61,730 nt of DNA from Anaerolineaceae bacterium (GCA_017417055.1 JAFPZX010000043.1:1-61730), one strand, 5' to 3'; positions 44,427 through 52,196 are shown, numbered from the stretch's first letter. The notes: generated by a model from the letters alone, not told the origin. Made by a program: numbers and translations.

Positions 44427-45542
44427 TCAGAACTTCTTCAGCGCTTTCAGCTCAGCGGTCAGACGTGCGCGGCGTTTGAACACACCTCGCAGCAGTCGAA
44501 AAGGAAGCAGGAACGGGAGCAGTATCTTGTGACGATAGAAAAATGTATTGTAATTTTCAATCTGTTCCATTGTCGGGAAAATGCGGTTAAAAATATACCG
44601 CCATTTACCGCTTTTACCGCCGCCTGCTTTGCTGATCTTGTTCCCAACACTGTGTTGAACAGTTCCATAGGTTCCTGAGCTAACTATATAGACAAGCATC
44701 TCCAGTTCATCTTCCGTCAATTCTTTTCCATTGAAAAGATCAAGAGAAAGACTGCGAAAATGGCTTTCAAATTCAGAGACTCCAAGCTTTTCAAGCTCTC
44801 CGGTGACCTTTTTCATATCCGGTGATGTTTTTTTCAGAATCACGTAAACATCCAGCAGAGAACGCAGTCCGGTACCACTGATGGAGTAATGCTTATACGC
44901 ATGAGCAAGAATAAAAACATAAAAATCTTCAGGAGTAAAATGCCAGCCGAATAGATTGTCCGGATCCTTAATCAGCCATTCTTTCACATTACTGTAATAC
45001 TCAGCAATTGCCCTGTCAAAAGCTGCCTCAAACAATAACCAGTGCATTTCAAAAGTCAGCACCGGATTTTTATAATAGTGATCATGTTTGCCGTCCTTCT
45101 CTTTTCCCTCCGTAAATCCAAGTCCAAGCATGATTTCACGCACGTCATCTCTTCGGGCAGGTTCAAAGAGAATATCATGATCACTGAATTCGCGCATCCC
45201 GTATTTGGGGTAAAGATCCTTGACCAGAGCGCCTTTTAACGGCATATACCAGATGCCGTTTTCCTCCATTTTTTCCAGAACCGCCTTTTTTTCCTTGTCG
45301 AACAAAGCAGTTTTCCGTATTGATCGTGCAATGCGCAAAGAGGAACGCTCGTCACGAACCCCGGCAGACTCCAGCGCCATTGCAGCCGCCGCGTCAAGCA
45401 TATGCCGGCTGGACTCCCGGTAAACCGCATCCAAATCCATCGCCGCCACCCGTTCCGCGTCAGGACTTACTTCATTGACCGCACATCCAAGCAGATAAGC
45501 CAGATTAAAAACCGTTTGTAAATTAATTTCTGATGTTTCCAT
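44427..45542 (-). CDS. Nucleotidyltransferase-fold protein of the peptide cluster (PF14907 type)
   Basis: 371 aa. The middle part (about 90-200) has MPLKGALVKDLYP followed by MREFSDHDILFEPARRDDV, the Gly/Ser and Asp-x-Asp pattern of the NTP_transf_5 (PF14907) family, and KNPVLTFEMHWLLFE downstream. Members occur with peptide-modification clusters that contain PqqD and HPr-kinase-like proteins, as here; a nucleotidyl or other group transfer on a peptide or small ligand is inferred. Last gene of the cluster; it begins 29 bases after the ABC exporter. Confidence 0.75.
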   Translation of the reverse strand: METSEINLQTVFNLAYLLGCAVNEVSPDAERVAAMDLDAVYRESSRHMLDAAAAMALESAGVRDERSSLRIARSIRKTALFDKEKKAVLEKMEENGIWYMPLKGALVKDLYPKYGMREFSDHDILFEPARRDDVREIMLGLGFTEGKEKDGKHDHYYKNPVLTFEMHWLLFEAAFDRAIAEYYSNVKEWLIKDPDNLFGWHFTPEDFYVFILAHAYKHYSISGTGLRSLLDVYVILKKTSPDMKKVTGELEKLGVSEFESHFRSLSLDLFNGKELTEDELEMLVYIVSSGTYGTVQHSVGNKISKAGGGKSGKWRYIFNRIFPTMEQIENYNTFFYRHKILLPFLLPFRLLRGVFKRRARLTAELKALKKF

Positions 45543-45571
45543 TTTTTATCTTTTTCCCTGACCGCTGACCA

Positions 45572-47209
45572 CTAAAAAGCCACCGTCTTATCGCAAATCG
45601 CCAGTGCCGCCTTGCGATGGGTAACAATAATCACTGTCTTGTCAGTGAGAGAGCGGAGGTTTTCCAAAAGCTGCTTCTCCGTCACGTCATCCAGTGCGGA
45701 CGTTGACTCATCCAGCAGCAGGATTGGCGCGTCGGAAAATATCGCCCGCGCAATGGCGAGCCGCTGCATCTGGCCCTCCGAAAGTCCCGAACCTCGTTCA
45801 CCGAGAAGCGCATCCGGATCCGTGACAAACTCATCCGCACAGGCGACTTGCAGGGCATGTTTCAGCCGGTTCTCATCCCCTGCTGCCTCCGGTTCCGCAA
45901 AACTGACCACCTCGCGGATCGTTCCGGTCATCAGCGCGTTCCCCTGCGGGACATAAGCAAAAAGCCGCCGCCATGAAGCATCCAACGGCAGCTCTCCATC
46001 AGAGGAAAGCAAACGAATTTCACCGGCATCCGGCGGATACATCGCCATCAACAGCTTCAGTACCGTGCTCTTCCCGCAGCCGCTGTGTCCTGTGAAAGCA
46101 ACCGTTTCCCCTTTATGAATTTCCAGGGAAAAATCTTTCAGAACAACAGGCGATCTTTCCTCTGTTTCATAGGTGAAAGCGATATCACGCAGCACAATTG
46201 ACGCAAAGGAATCACGATAAAACCGGCGGATCTCTTCCTCACCGCGGGCTTTCCCGTCATCAGCAAAAGTCTCGGCATCCATCAGCCGTTCCGCACTGGC
46301 GGTCATGGCATACCAGCGGGGCAGATAACCGGAAATGTTAGCGAAGGGACCCTGCACCTGCCCGATGAGCTGCATGACAGCCGTCAGCGTCCCGAAAGTG
46401 ACTGTCCCATGTAAAATCCCGTAAGCGCAGTAAACCGCCCCAATGAGATACATTCCCTGCATCGCGGCTCCGAATCCGATGTTCGCCACATTGGAAAAAT
46501 TATTACGCTTCATCCGGGCAGCTTTATGCTCCGTCATCTTCTCCGCTGCCTGCCGTTCGGTTTGGCCTTCCGCAGCAAAGGATTTGATGAGCATCAGGTT
46601 AGCAATATGCTCCTGGAAAAATATCCGCAGCCGGCCATCGCTTTCCTGAATGTTTTTATGCAATTGCTTGAGCACTTTGCGGAAGCCATAAGTCAGTCCC
46701 GCCAAAGCCAACCCGCCGGGAATCAGGATATAGGCAAACCAGCGGTCGAGCGCGATGATCATGATCAGAGCAGAGACCAGGCGGACAACCGTCCCGATCA
46801 GTCCGGGCAGGATCTCAACGACGCCATTGGCAACGACCGTCGTATCATTCGTCAGCCGGTTCACCCATTCCGCGGTATGAACAGCGGAAACAGCAGAATA
46901 GTTTTTCCGGAGAATATTACTCAACAGCCGCTGTTTGAAGGTATTTTCAATATCAGACCGCGCCAGTTCATAAATCCGGCGGATAAGGGCTGAAATAGCA
47001 AGCTGAACGATCACCAGGCTAATAATGAGGATTATATACCGTCGGAAAGCAGCCGCATTTTTACTGACTGCGCTGTCCACGATATTCCGCAGCAGCAGCG
47101 CATAAAGCACACCGATTCCGCCGTGGATGGCCTGGAGCAGGGTCAACGCAAGGATAAAACCTTTTTTCTTTCCGGTGACGTTCCATAGCCAGTGAATCGT
47201 GTTATTCAT
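45572..47209 (-). CDS. ABC exporter, fused membrane and ATPase domains
   Basis: 545 aa. Six membrane helices (about 15-290) precede the ATPase: Walker A TGHSGCGKST, Q-loop YVPQGN, signature LSEGQMQRLAIARAI, Walker B ILLLDEST, switch VTHRK. No N-terminal C39 peptidase domain is present, so leader removal would be done by a separate enzyme, perhaps the adjacent S26-like protein whose gene overlaps this one by 8 bases. Probably exports the matured peptides. Confidence 0.92.
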   Translation of the reverse strand: MNNTIHWLWNVTGKKKGFILALTLLQAIHGGIGVLYALLLRNIVDSAVSKNAAAFRRYIILIISLVIVQLAISALIRRIYELARSDIENTFKQRLLSNILRKNYSAVSAVHTAEWVNRLTNDTTVVANGVVEILPGLIGTVVRLVSALIMIIALDRWFAYILIPGGLALAGLTYGFRKVLKQLHKNIQESDGRLRIFFQEHIANLMLIKSFAAEGQTERQAAEKMTEHKAARMKRNNFSNVANIGFGAAMQGMYLIGAVYCAYGILHGTVTFGTLTAVMQLIGQVQGPFANISGYLPRWYAMTASAERLMDAETFADDGKARGEEEIRRFYRDSFASIVLRDIAFTYETEERSPVVLKDFSLEIHKGETVAFTGHSGCGKSTVLKLLMAMYPPDAGEIRLLSSDGELPLDASWRRLFAYVPQGNALMTGTIREVVSFAEPEAAGDENRLKHALQVACADEFVTDPDALLGERGSGLSEGQMQRLAIARAIFSDAPILLLDESTSALDDVTEKQLLENLRSLTDKTVIIVTHRKAALAICDKTVAF

Positions 47210-47672
47210 GACGCAGCACCTTTTTCAGCAGCGGCAGCACACCCAAGGTACGGGCTGTTTTCACCGCGAAATTCCGTCCCCGGCGCAGGAAAACCCGCAC
47301 AGGGTAAATGGCGGTCCAAAATCTAACATAACGCCGGTAATTTTTATCGGTCACGGAATAGGTCTTTCCTTTGCGGCGAAATTCTGTCAGCACACCGATT
47401 ACCGCATCTGCCGGGACATGCTCGATCATATAGGTATTGTCCCCGCGGATCAGATACCGGTCACCATCCACCCCGATTACCCGGTGCAGCACATAATCAG
47501 ACCCTCGTTTATATAAAGCGACATCCTGTGGCTCCAGACGTTTTTCGGGCACACGGATCACCACCAGGTCCCGGTTCTGCCGCAGCATGGGTTCCATGCT
47601 CACGCCCCGTGTCCGGTAAACCAACACCCCGTCCCGTTTCAGAATCTCTTCAAACGTCGCTTTTTCCATCAT
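47202..47672 (-). CDS. S26/S24-type signal-peptidase-like serine protease
   Basis: 156 aa. The catalytic Ser25 is in RGVSMEPML; the second block is DVALYKRGSDYVLHRVIG, giving Lys55 and His63 as candidate bases, and RGDNTYMIEHVP is the usual third block. There is no N-terminal membrane helix; the C-terminal part is basic (Arg-rich) and may bind a membrane. Proposed role: cleavage of the precursor leader, by analogy to exporter-linked peptidases; not shown. It overlaps the exporter gene. Confidence 0.8.
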   Translation of the reverse strand: MMEKATFEEILKRDGVLVYRTRGVSMEPMLRQNRDLVVIRVPEKRLEPQDVALYKRGSDYVLHRVIGVDGDRYLIRGDNTYMIEHVPADAVIGVLTEFRRKGKTYSVTDKNYRRYVRFWTAIYPVRVFLRRGRNFAVKTARTLGVLPLLKKVLRHE

Positions 47673-47702
47673 GTGAGGTAACTGTTTAGTACCTGGCGGC
47701 GC

Positions 47703-47810
47703 AGCACACAGTACAGTTTTTTGTGCGGGCTGCCTGCTCTATAAGGTGCGAACTTCGCTCGTTCGATTCAGAGCAGGAGCTTCGCCAACAAAAAACTGTC
47801 CAGGTGTGCT
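47703..47810 (-). repeat. Nested-hairpin element, cluster copy 1
   Basis: Paired arms in order: AGCACAC (47703-47709)/GTGTGCT (47804-47810); ACAGTTTTTTGT (47713-47724)/ACAAAAAACTGT (47788-47799); CCTGCTCT (47733-47740)/AGAGCAGG (47770-47777); inner CGAAC/GTTCG (47749-47765). The internal loops carry GCGGGCTG and AGCTTCGCCA. It fills the gap between the peptidase and PqqD-like genes. Confidence 0.75.
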
Positions 47811-47828
47811 TCGTGCCTTCGCAGTGCT

Positions 47829-48089
47829 TTATTCTTCAATTGCGTTGATGGAGCGCAGCTTTCCGAGAATTTCCGCCACATCCGCAGCAATCGTTTCCCG
47901 CGGAGCATCGTAATTGGCGCACATGGCATCCACGATGGCGGTTTCCGTGGTTTCTTCTTTCAGGCAGTTCACGATGAAGGCCGCGGTTTTGTTGGACCGC
48001 ACGATCCCGCTGAACGCCTCCGCACCTACCGGTACGAGGAACTGCGTATCGTCAATATCCTGTGTAATAAAATCATCTTTCAGTTTCAT
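47829..48089 (-). CDS. PqqD-like peptide recognition protein
   Basis: 86 aa, matching a stand-alone PqqD/RRE domain: a beta-hairpin start (MKLKDDFITQDIDDTQFLVPVG), NKTAAFIVNCLKEETTETAIVDAMCANYDAP, and the helix TIAADVAEILGKLRS. These domains bind the leader of a RiPP precursor and hand it to the radical SAM enzyme, which is encoded just upstream. I start at the ATG at 48089 with GGAAAGGA ahead. Confidence 0.85.
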   Translation of the reverse strand: MKLKDDFITQDIDDTQFLVPVGAEAFSGIVRSNKTAAFIVNCLKEETTETAIVDAMCANYDAPRETIAADVAEILGKLRSINAIEE

Positions 48090-48110
48090 TTGTAATTCCT
48101 TTCCTAAGCA

Positions 48111-48227
48111 CAACGTGGTCTGCCCTGCTGATGCGGCGAAGCCCGCACAGCAGGGCGCAGCTCCTGTCCTGAATTATTTGGACGAAATCCGTTCCTTACA
48201 GGACAGGGTCTTTCGCTGAACACGTTG
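48111..48227 (-). repeat. Nested-hairpin element, cluster copy 2 (two-armed)
   Basis: Outer stem CAACGTG (48111-48117)/CACGTTG (48221-48227) encloses two hairpins: CCCTGCTG (48123-48130)/CAGCAGGG (48148-48155), and CTGTCCTG (48164-48171)/CAGGACAG (48199-48206). In reverse, the second hairpin reads TAAGGAA then an inner stem-loop then AATTC, like copies 1 and 3. Confidence 0.7.
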
Positions 48228-48343
48228 TTGAGTCTTTTCATCAAGGGAATTAATATTCTCAACTACCCTAACACAGCATTACCGTCATCATTTCTGCAGT
48301 CAGCACAACAGCAAATAACAGGCTACCTTTCCTTGGTTCCATA

Positions 48344-48450
48344 CACATCCGTGCAGTCTTTCTGTGCCGGCTGCCTGCTCTGTAAGGAATGAGCTGACGC
48401 TCATAGATTCAGAGCAGAAGCTTCGCCAGCAGAAAGGCAGACCCGATGTG
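48344..48450 (-). repeat. Nested-hairpin element, cluster copy 3
   Basis: CACATC (48344-48349)/GATGTG (48445-48450); CTTTCTG (48358-48364)/CAGAAAG (48430-48436); CTGCTCT (48375-48381)/AGAGCAG (48411-48417); inner ATGAGC/GCTCAT (48389-48404). It keeps the GTAAGGA and GATTC words and the AGCTTCGCCA loop of copy 1 but changes both sides of the stems. Located between the PqqD-like and radical SAM genes. Confidence 0.75.
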
Positions 48451-48455
48451 CTTCA

Positions 48456-49769
48456 TCAGCAGATCGGGGACTCGCCGCCTTCGGACTCCTGTTTCTGTAC
48501 CATGCGTTTGAGGGCGTCTATTGCCATCAGCTCATGGACCTCACGACAGTGTTTGTCCTGCACAGGACAGGCAGCAAAGCTCGTGCAGTCCGGCAGGAAA
48601 GGGCACTTGCGGCACTTTTCCCGTGTACAGTCCACCCGGCAGAATTCGCGCCGTGCAGCCTCATCCGTCACACCATTCCATATGTCGCCAAAGCGGCTTT
48701 CCGCCGGACAATGTTCGCAGGGGTAAAGGCTGCCATCCGGAGTGATGACCACACTGCCGCCATCCGCCATGCAGTGGTTGGTGCGGAAGTTCAGTCCCAA
48801 TCCCAGGAAAGGCGTAGTCCTGAATCCGGCAGCTTCGATGAGCGGACGGACATCCCGGATCTTTTGCCACAATGCCAAATCTCCTTCACTCATACGGACG
48901 TCATTGAGCGGGCAGAAATAAAGCCCGACCTTTTCCTTGTGCGAGATCCCTGCATTCAGGTCATCAAGGAATGCCGGGATGCGATCCCAGTTTTCCCCGT
49001 CCACATTGCAGCGGATGTTGACCGTGATCCCGGCCTCAGCCATGAGGCTCACCGACTCCATCACCTGATGATAATAATCCTCATAACTCCGGTAGTGCTT
49101 GCGGTATTTGTAATCCGGCTCTGCTCCATCCATGGAAATCTGAATGTGATCCAGATGCCAGTCACCGGCCATCTTTTCGATGATTTCCGGGTTGATGAGG
49201 GAGCCGTTGGAGATCATGGAACTTTTATATTCCAGCTCGGCCTCCCTCATGCCTTCGCAAATTCGGTCAATGGTACGCACACCCAGCAGCGGTTCCCCGC
49301 CAAACCAGGACAGTTTCACCTTATCACTGATATGGGTATCGAGGATATAACGGATGGTCTGTTCAACGATCTCCAGCGTCATGGTGACCTGCTTCATGCC
49401 TTCTTCGTAGCAGTAAATGCAGCGGGCATTGCAGCCGAAGGTCGGCAGGATGGTATATCCCCGCACACCCTTCTTTTGGTTGTAGACCCGCACAAGGGAG
49501 GAAATCTGATTATAGTAGGCACACTCGTCTTTCCCTTCAGGGACAAGGAACTGCGCCCGGATCAGATCATCATACCCCTCACCTGCCCGCGCGGAAGAAG
49601 GCAATTCACCCTCAATACACTGCTTCGTCAGGTTGTTAAACACATACCGCTTCTCGCCCTGCTCAAAAGCCAGGACGTACTGGGAAGGAATGTAAGTGAC
49701 AGCGAGCCGAGGTGTAACCGGAGGCAGAAGCTTTGCCAGTGTCTTGTCGGATTTACGTATTTCGATCAT
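48456..49769 (-). CDS. Radical SAM/SPASM peptide maturase
   Basis: 437 aa. The 4Fe-4S/SAM motif CNARCIYC gives Cys113, Cys117 and Cys120. Later blocks are WFGGEPLLG and the SPASM region (about 330-420) with CMADGGSVVITPDGSLYPC and a dense run of Cys (FCRVDCTREKCRKCPFLPDC) for auxiliary clusters. The N-terminal 90 residues resemble a leader-binding extension. It should install thioether-type crosslinks in the Cys-rich precursors encoded just upstream; that is inferred from family and context. A TACAAT box near 49792-49797 (minus) may be its own promoter. Confidence 0.9.
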   Translation of the reverse strand: MIEIRKSDKTLAKLLPPVTPRLAVTYIPSQYVLAFEQGEKRYVFNNLTKQCIEGELPSSARAGEGYDDLIRAQFLVPEGKDECAYYNQISSLVRVYNQKKGVRGYTILPTFGCNARCIYCYEEGMKQVTMTLEIVEQTIRYILDTHISDKVKLSWFGGEPLLGVRTIDRICEGMREAELEYKSSMISNGSLINPEIIEKMAGDWHLDHIQISMDGAEPDYKYRKHYRSYEDYYHQVMESVSLMAEAGITVNIRCNVDGENWDRIPAFLDDLNAGISHKEKVGLYFCPLNDVRMSEGDLALWQKIRDVRPLIEAAGFRTTPFLGLGLNFRTNHCMADGGSVVITPDGSLYPCEHCPAESRFGDIWNGVTDEAARREFCRVDCTREKCRKCPFLPDCTSFAACPVQDKHCREVHELMAIDALKRMVQKQESEGGESPIC

Positions 49770-49833
49770 CTGAATATCTCAAAAAGTAAAGATTGTACAC
49801 AAAGTTGCTATTTACCTGATCTATAATTTTTGT

Positions 49834-49992
49834 TTATCTGGGGTTATCACAGGGAGCATCATCACTACAATCACCACAGGGACCACTATAACCTAAAGTA
49901 CCACCACCACAAGTATTAAGAGTACAACTGGTCAGAATTACATCATTCTGAAAATCCAGAACTTCCATGTTCGGTTTTTCGTACTTTTCCAT
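49834..49992 (-). CDS. Cys-rich RiPP precursor peptide 1
   Basis: 52 aa, too short to find by length alone, but supported by AAAGGAG 9 bases before the ATG and its position directly before the radical SAM gene. The leader-like part (MEKYEKPNMEVLDFQNDV) leads into ILTSC; the core that follows is Gly/Ser/Asp-rich with five Cys (residues 23, 28, 39, 42 and 48 approximately). Leader and ILTSC join are shared with the second precursor. The cores differ. The likely product is a thioether-bridged or otherwise crosslinked peptide. Confidence 0.8.
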   Translation of the reverse strand: MEKYEKPNMEVLDFQNDVILTSCTLNTCGGGTLGYSGPCGDCSDDAPCDNPR

Positions 49993-50090
49993 GATTTTAT
50001 TCTCCTTTCTCAAGAATCTCTGATAAACCTGATGTTTTCATCAGGGTATATCCATTTGATCTTCTGAGCAGGAGAAATGCTCCTATGGAA

Positions 50091-50295
50091 CTACCATAGA
50101 TTCATCATACAAGTATCTGACGGACATCCTGAATCGCCAGTACAAACAGGAATCGAATATCCATCCATATCAGCAAAACCGCATCCACCACAGCTGGTCA
50201 GGATCGCATTCTCACTGCTCAGATCAACAATCTCCATTTGAGGGGCTACATACTGCTCCCCCCCCCCCCCGATTCATATACGCATTAATTTCCAT
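50091..50295 (-). CDS. Cys-rich RiPP precursor peptide 2, interrupted by poly-G run
   Basis: Read from the ATG at 50295 (AAGGAAAGGA 8-9 bases ahead), the frame meets a run of 13 G (50258-50270 on the plus strand as C). With 13 G the peptide stops early after about 23 residues; with 12 (or 15) G it reads EQYVAPQMEIVDL...NAILTSC, aligning with precursor 1, and ends at 50091 with 67 residues and a core holding Cys at CGGC, PVC, GCP and TC. An internal ATG (in QMEIVDL) could give a short 48-residue form. Either a phase-variable switch or an assembly error. Confidence 0.75.
50258..50270. repeat. 13-base poly-C/G homopolymer inside precursor 2
   Basis: Thirteen C on the plus strand (G on the coding strand). 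The only such run in the window. See precursor 2 and findings for its frame effect. Confidence 0.9.
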
Positions 50296-50326
50296 TTTTA
50301 TATCCTTTCCTTATTTCGGCTGCCCG

Positions 50327-50484
50327 GGGGACTGGACCCGGAGGGGCCTGTACCCACTTCATGACATTCCAATGCCACCGAACAGTCGTTAATCCCTCAA
50401 TTCTATTCCTTCAACGCCCGGCAGACGTTTACCATTCCACGGCGTTTGTGAGATGGGTACAGGCCCACGAGCGGTCCAGTCCCC
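50327..50484. repeat. Long imperfect inverted repeat between precursor 2 and HPr-kinase-like gene
   Basis: GGGGACTGGACC (50327-50338) pairs with GGTCCAGTCCCC (50473-50484); after an internal loop GGGCCTGTACCCA (50344-50356) pairs with TGGGTACAGGCCC (50453-50465). About 95 bases lie between, with a weaker inner AACGCC/GGCGTT hairpin. Confidence 0.75.
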
Positions 50485-50495
50485 AATACACTTCA

Positions 50496-51236
50496 TTAAT
50501 TCATTCCCTCATACGCCACTCGGGCGGATTCAGGCGACTGATTACATCCCATTTCATAAAACTTCGCAGAACCAAGCAATCTTTTCTCCATCTCCAATAT
50601 CCGCCGCATCACCGCTGGATCCCGTGAGGTAAAAGCCCGCTTGAAAACCACGCCGAAGGCATCCGCCGGAGCGAGCGGCCGGATCCAATTCGCCTCACCC
50701 CGGGAAAGCGCGATGATGGCTTTCAGCGGAGCCGAAGCGTTCCGGCTCAGGCGATGCTTACCATTCCAGGGCGTCCCGTAAACCAGAACATCATCACCCA
50801 CAAAGCGCAGCAGCGGTTTGTCATCATTGACCATCCAGACCCGTTCACCATACACTTCCCGCCAATATCGGGCATGGGTGCTTTTTCCCGTTCCAGATGG
50901 AGCAGTGAAAAGATAGGCTTCCCCATCCATGCACAGCGCCGAACCATGTATCAGCAGCACATCATAAGCCGTCAAACCTTCCGCGATGAGTGAATGAATG
51001 GCGTTATTCTCCAGATAATGCTCCGCATGCCGGACCGGTTTTCTGCCTTCCGCAAGCGCAATTTGGTCAATGCCAAGCCGCATCCGCTCCATGTCCGCGT
51101 CCATTGGCTCCACTGTGAAGAGCGGGGCTTTTTCCGTCAGGTAATCCTGAAGAAAAGTCCGGTTCTCTTCATAAGAACAGCGGATCTCAATGGGAATTCC
51201 CGCCAGTTCTGCAGTGAAACAAATCCGATGCGGCAT
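50496..51236 (-). CDS. HPr-kinase-like protein of the peptide cluster
   Basis: 246 aa. It has an HprK-type C-domain: an LLIHGSALCMDGEAYLFTA strand, the P-loop APSGTGKST (112-120), then MVNDDKPLL (Asp pair) and a YGTPWNGKHRLS loop. The N-terminal HPr-kinase domain is absent and no HPr is nearby. Such proteins recur in RiPP clusters with PqqD and the nucleotidyltransferase-fold protein; phosphorylation of a precursor peptide or a carrier is an inference. First structural gene of the cluster. Confidence 0.82.
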   Translation of the reverse strand: MPHRICFTAELAGIPIEIRCSYEENRTFLQDYLTEKAPLFTVEPMDADMERMRLGIDQIALAEGRKPVRHAEHYLENNAIHSLIAEGLTAYDVLLIHGSALCMDGEAYLFTAPSGTGKSTHARYWREVYGERVWMVNDDKPLLRFVGDDVLVYGTPWNGKHRLSRNASAPLKAIIALSRGEANWIRPLAPADAFGVVFKRAFTSRDPAVMRRILEMEKRLLGSAKFYEMGCNQSPESARVAYEGMN

Positions 51237-51258
51237 TCATTATCCTTTCATTTTTCCG

Positions 51259-51323
51259 AAGCACGTGCGGGACAGGCACCTTGTGCCGCGGAGCCGGCAC
51301 GAGTGTGCCTGTCCCCACGTGCT
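51259..51323. repeat. Near-perfect 65-base hairpin between HPr-kinase-like and TetR genes
   Basis: GCACGTG (51261-51267)/CACGTGC (51316-51322); GGGACAGGCAC (51269-51279)/GTGCCTGTCCC (51304-51314); inner TTGTGCCG/CGGCACGA. There is no T-run on either side, so it is not a standard terminator. Confidence 0.75.
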
Positions 51324-51332
51324 CCGTATACC

Positions 51333-51977
51333 TCACACCACAAAACGCTGGAGGAGGATGTCGCGGAGCAGCAGCAGTTCCGATTCGGGATCAGATTCCG
51401 GACCGGGCTGATAGACCAGGCCGACCGCATATCGGGTGACAGCTGCCAGCATGATGTGCAGGGTCGCGGAAAACATTTGCTTTTCAGGGAAGTCCGTACG
51501 AAGGCTATGATCCAGCTTTGCCCGTTCATACATCGCATGGAACTGTTCCGCCAGCCCACTGATTATGGCCAAATAAGGTTTCAAAATCTCCGGAAGGACC
51601 TCTTCATTGGCAACATAGACGTTAAAAAACTGGTTGAAGCGCAGAATATCAGCATGGTTTCGGTACACATCAATAAAGGAATCCAGAAAGAATTCAAATT
51701 CCTGTCCGGCATTCATACCTTTACTGACAAGAGCTGCCCTCTGGCGGCTGTTTTCCGCGATGTATTTTTCCCAGACCCGGGTACTGATGGCAAGTACCAG
51801 TTCCTGCTTTGTACTGTAGTAACGGTAAAGCGTCGCGATTCCAACCCCGGCGGCCTTCGCCACATCGTTCATCGAGACCGGATTGATCGTCTTTTCTGCG
51901 AACAGTTTGAATCCTGCATCCAAAATCGTCTCCCGCCGTTCAGCCATCTCCGCAGCGTCTTTTTCCGTATTTCTCAC
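51333..51977 (-). CDS. TetR-family transcriptional regulator
   Basis: 214 aa. The N-terminal HTH (about 25-50) reads SMNDVAKAAGVGIATLYRYYSTKQELV, characteristic of the family; the C-terminal ligand domain is not recognised. The start is GTG (AAGGTGAGAAA ahead). It lies directly upstream of the peptide cluster in the same direction and probably controls itself and the cluster; paired TGATAGT words overlap its promoter. Confidence 0.9.
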   Translation of the reverse strand: MRNTEKDAAEMAERRETILDAGFKLFAEKTINPVSMNDVAKAAGVGIATLYRYYSTKQELVLAISTRVWEKYIAENSRQRAALVSKGMNAGQEFEFFLDSFIDVYRNHADILRFNQFFNVYVANEEVLPEILKPYLAIISGLAEQFHAMYERAKLDHSLRTDFPEKQMFSATLHIMLAAVTRYAVGLVYQPGPESDPESELLLLRDILLQRFVV

Positions 51978-51993
51978 TTTCTCACCTTGATTT

Positions 51994-52044
51994 TGATAGT
52001 TTCTTTATCATGATAGTTATTATATCGCAATAAATTTACTATCA
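51994..52044 (-). promoter_or_regulatory. TetR promoter with TGATAGT operator words
   Basis: A minus-strand TATAAT (52019-52024) is flanked by TGATAGT at 51994-52000 and 52011-52017 and by ACTATCA at 52038-52044. The inverted pair TGATAGT/ACTATCA spans the -10 box, as expected for autoregulation. Confidence 0.55.
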
Positions 52045-52196
52045 CTTTATTTCATGATGGTCAAGGAATTTTCAAGAAACACGGAGTAATTTCTAATTCA
52101 TGTCAAATAAGTCATTGCAGCCAGTTCTGCTGACTCAAAAAGAGTCAACGAAAACAGGCCGCTTGGGCTCAATCTGAAACAAACAGTGTCCCCGAA

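Noticed and set aside
48534-49826. 430-codon plus-strand frame opposite the radical SAM gene
   Set aside because: The minus-strand frame has the full CxxxCxxC and SPASM cysteines; the plus-strand product has no family features.
51259-51323. Intrinsic terminator of the TetR gene
   Set aside because: The hairpin is strong, but there is no T-run on either strand, so standard termination is not supported.
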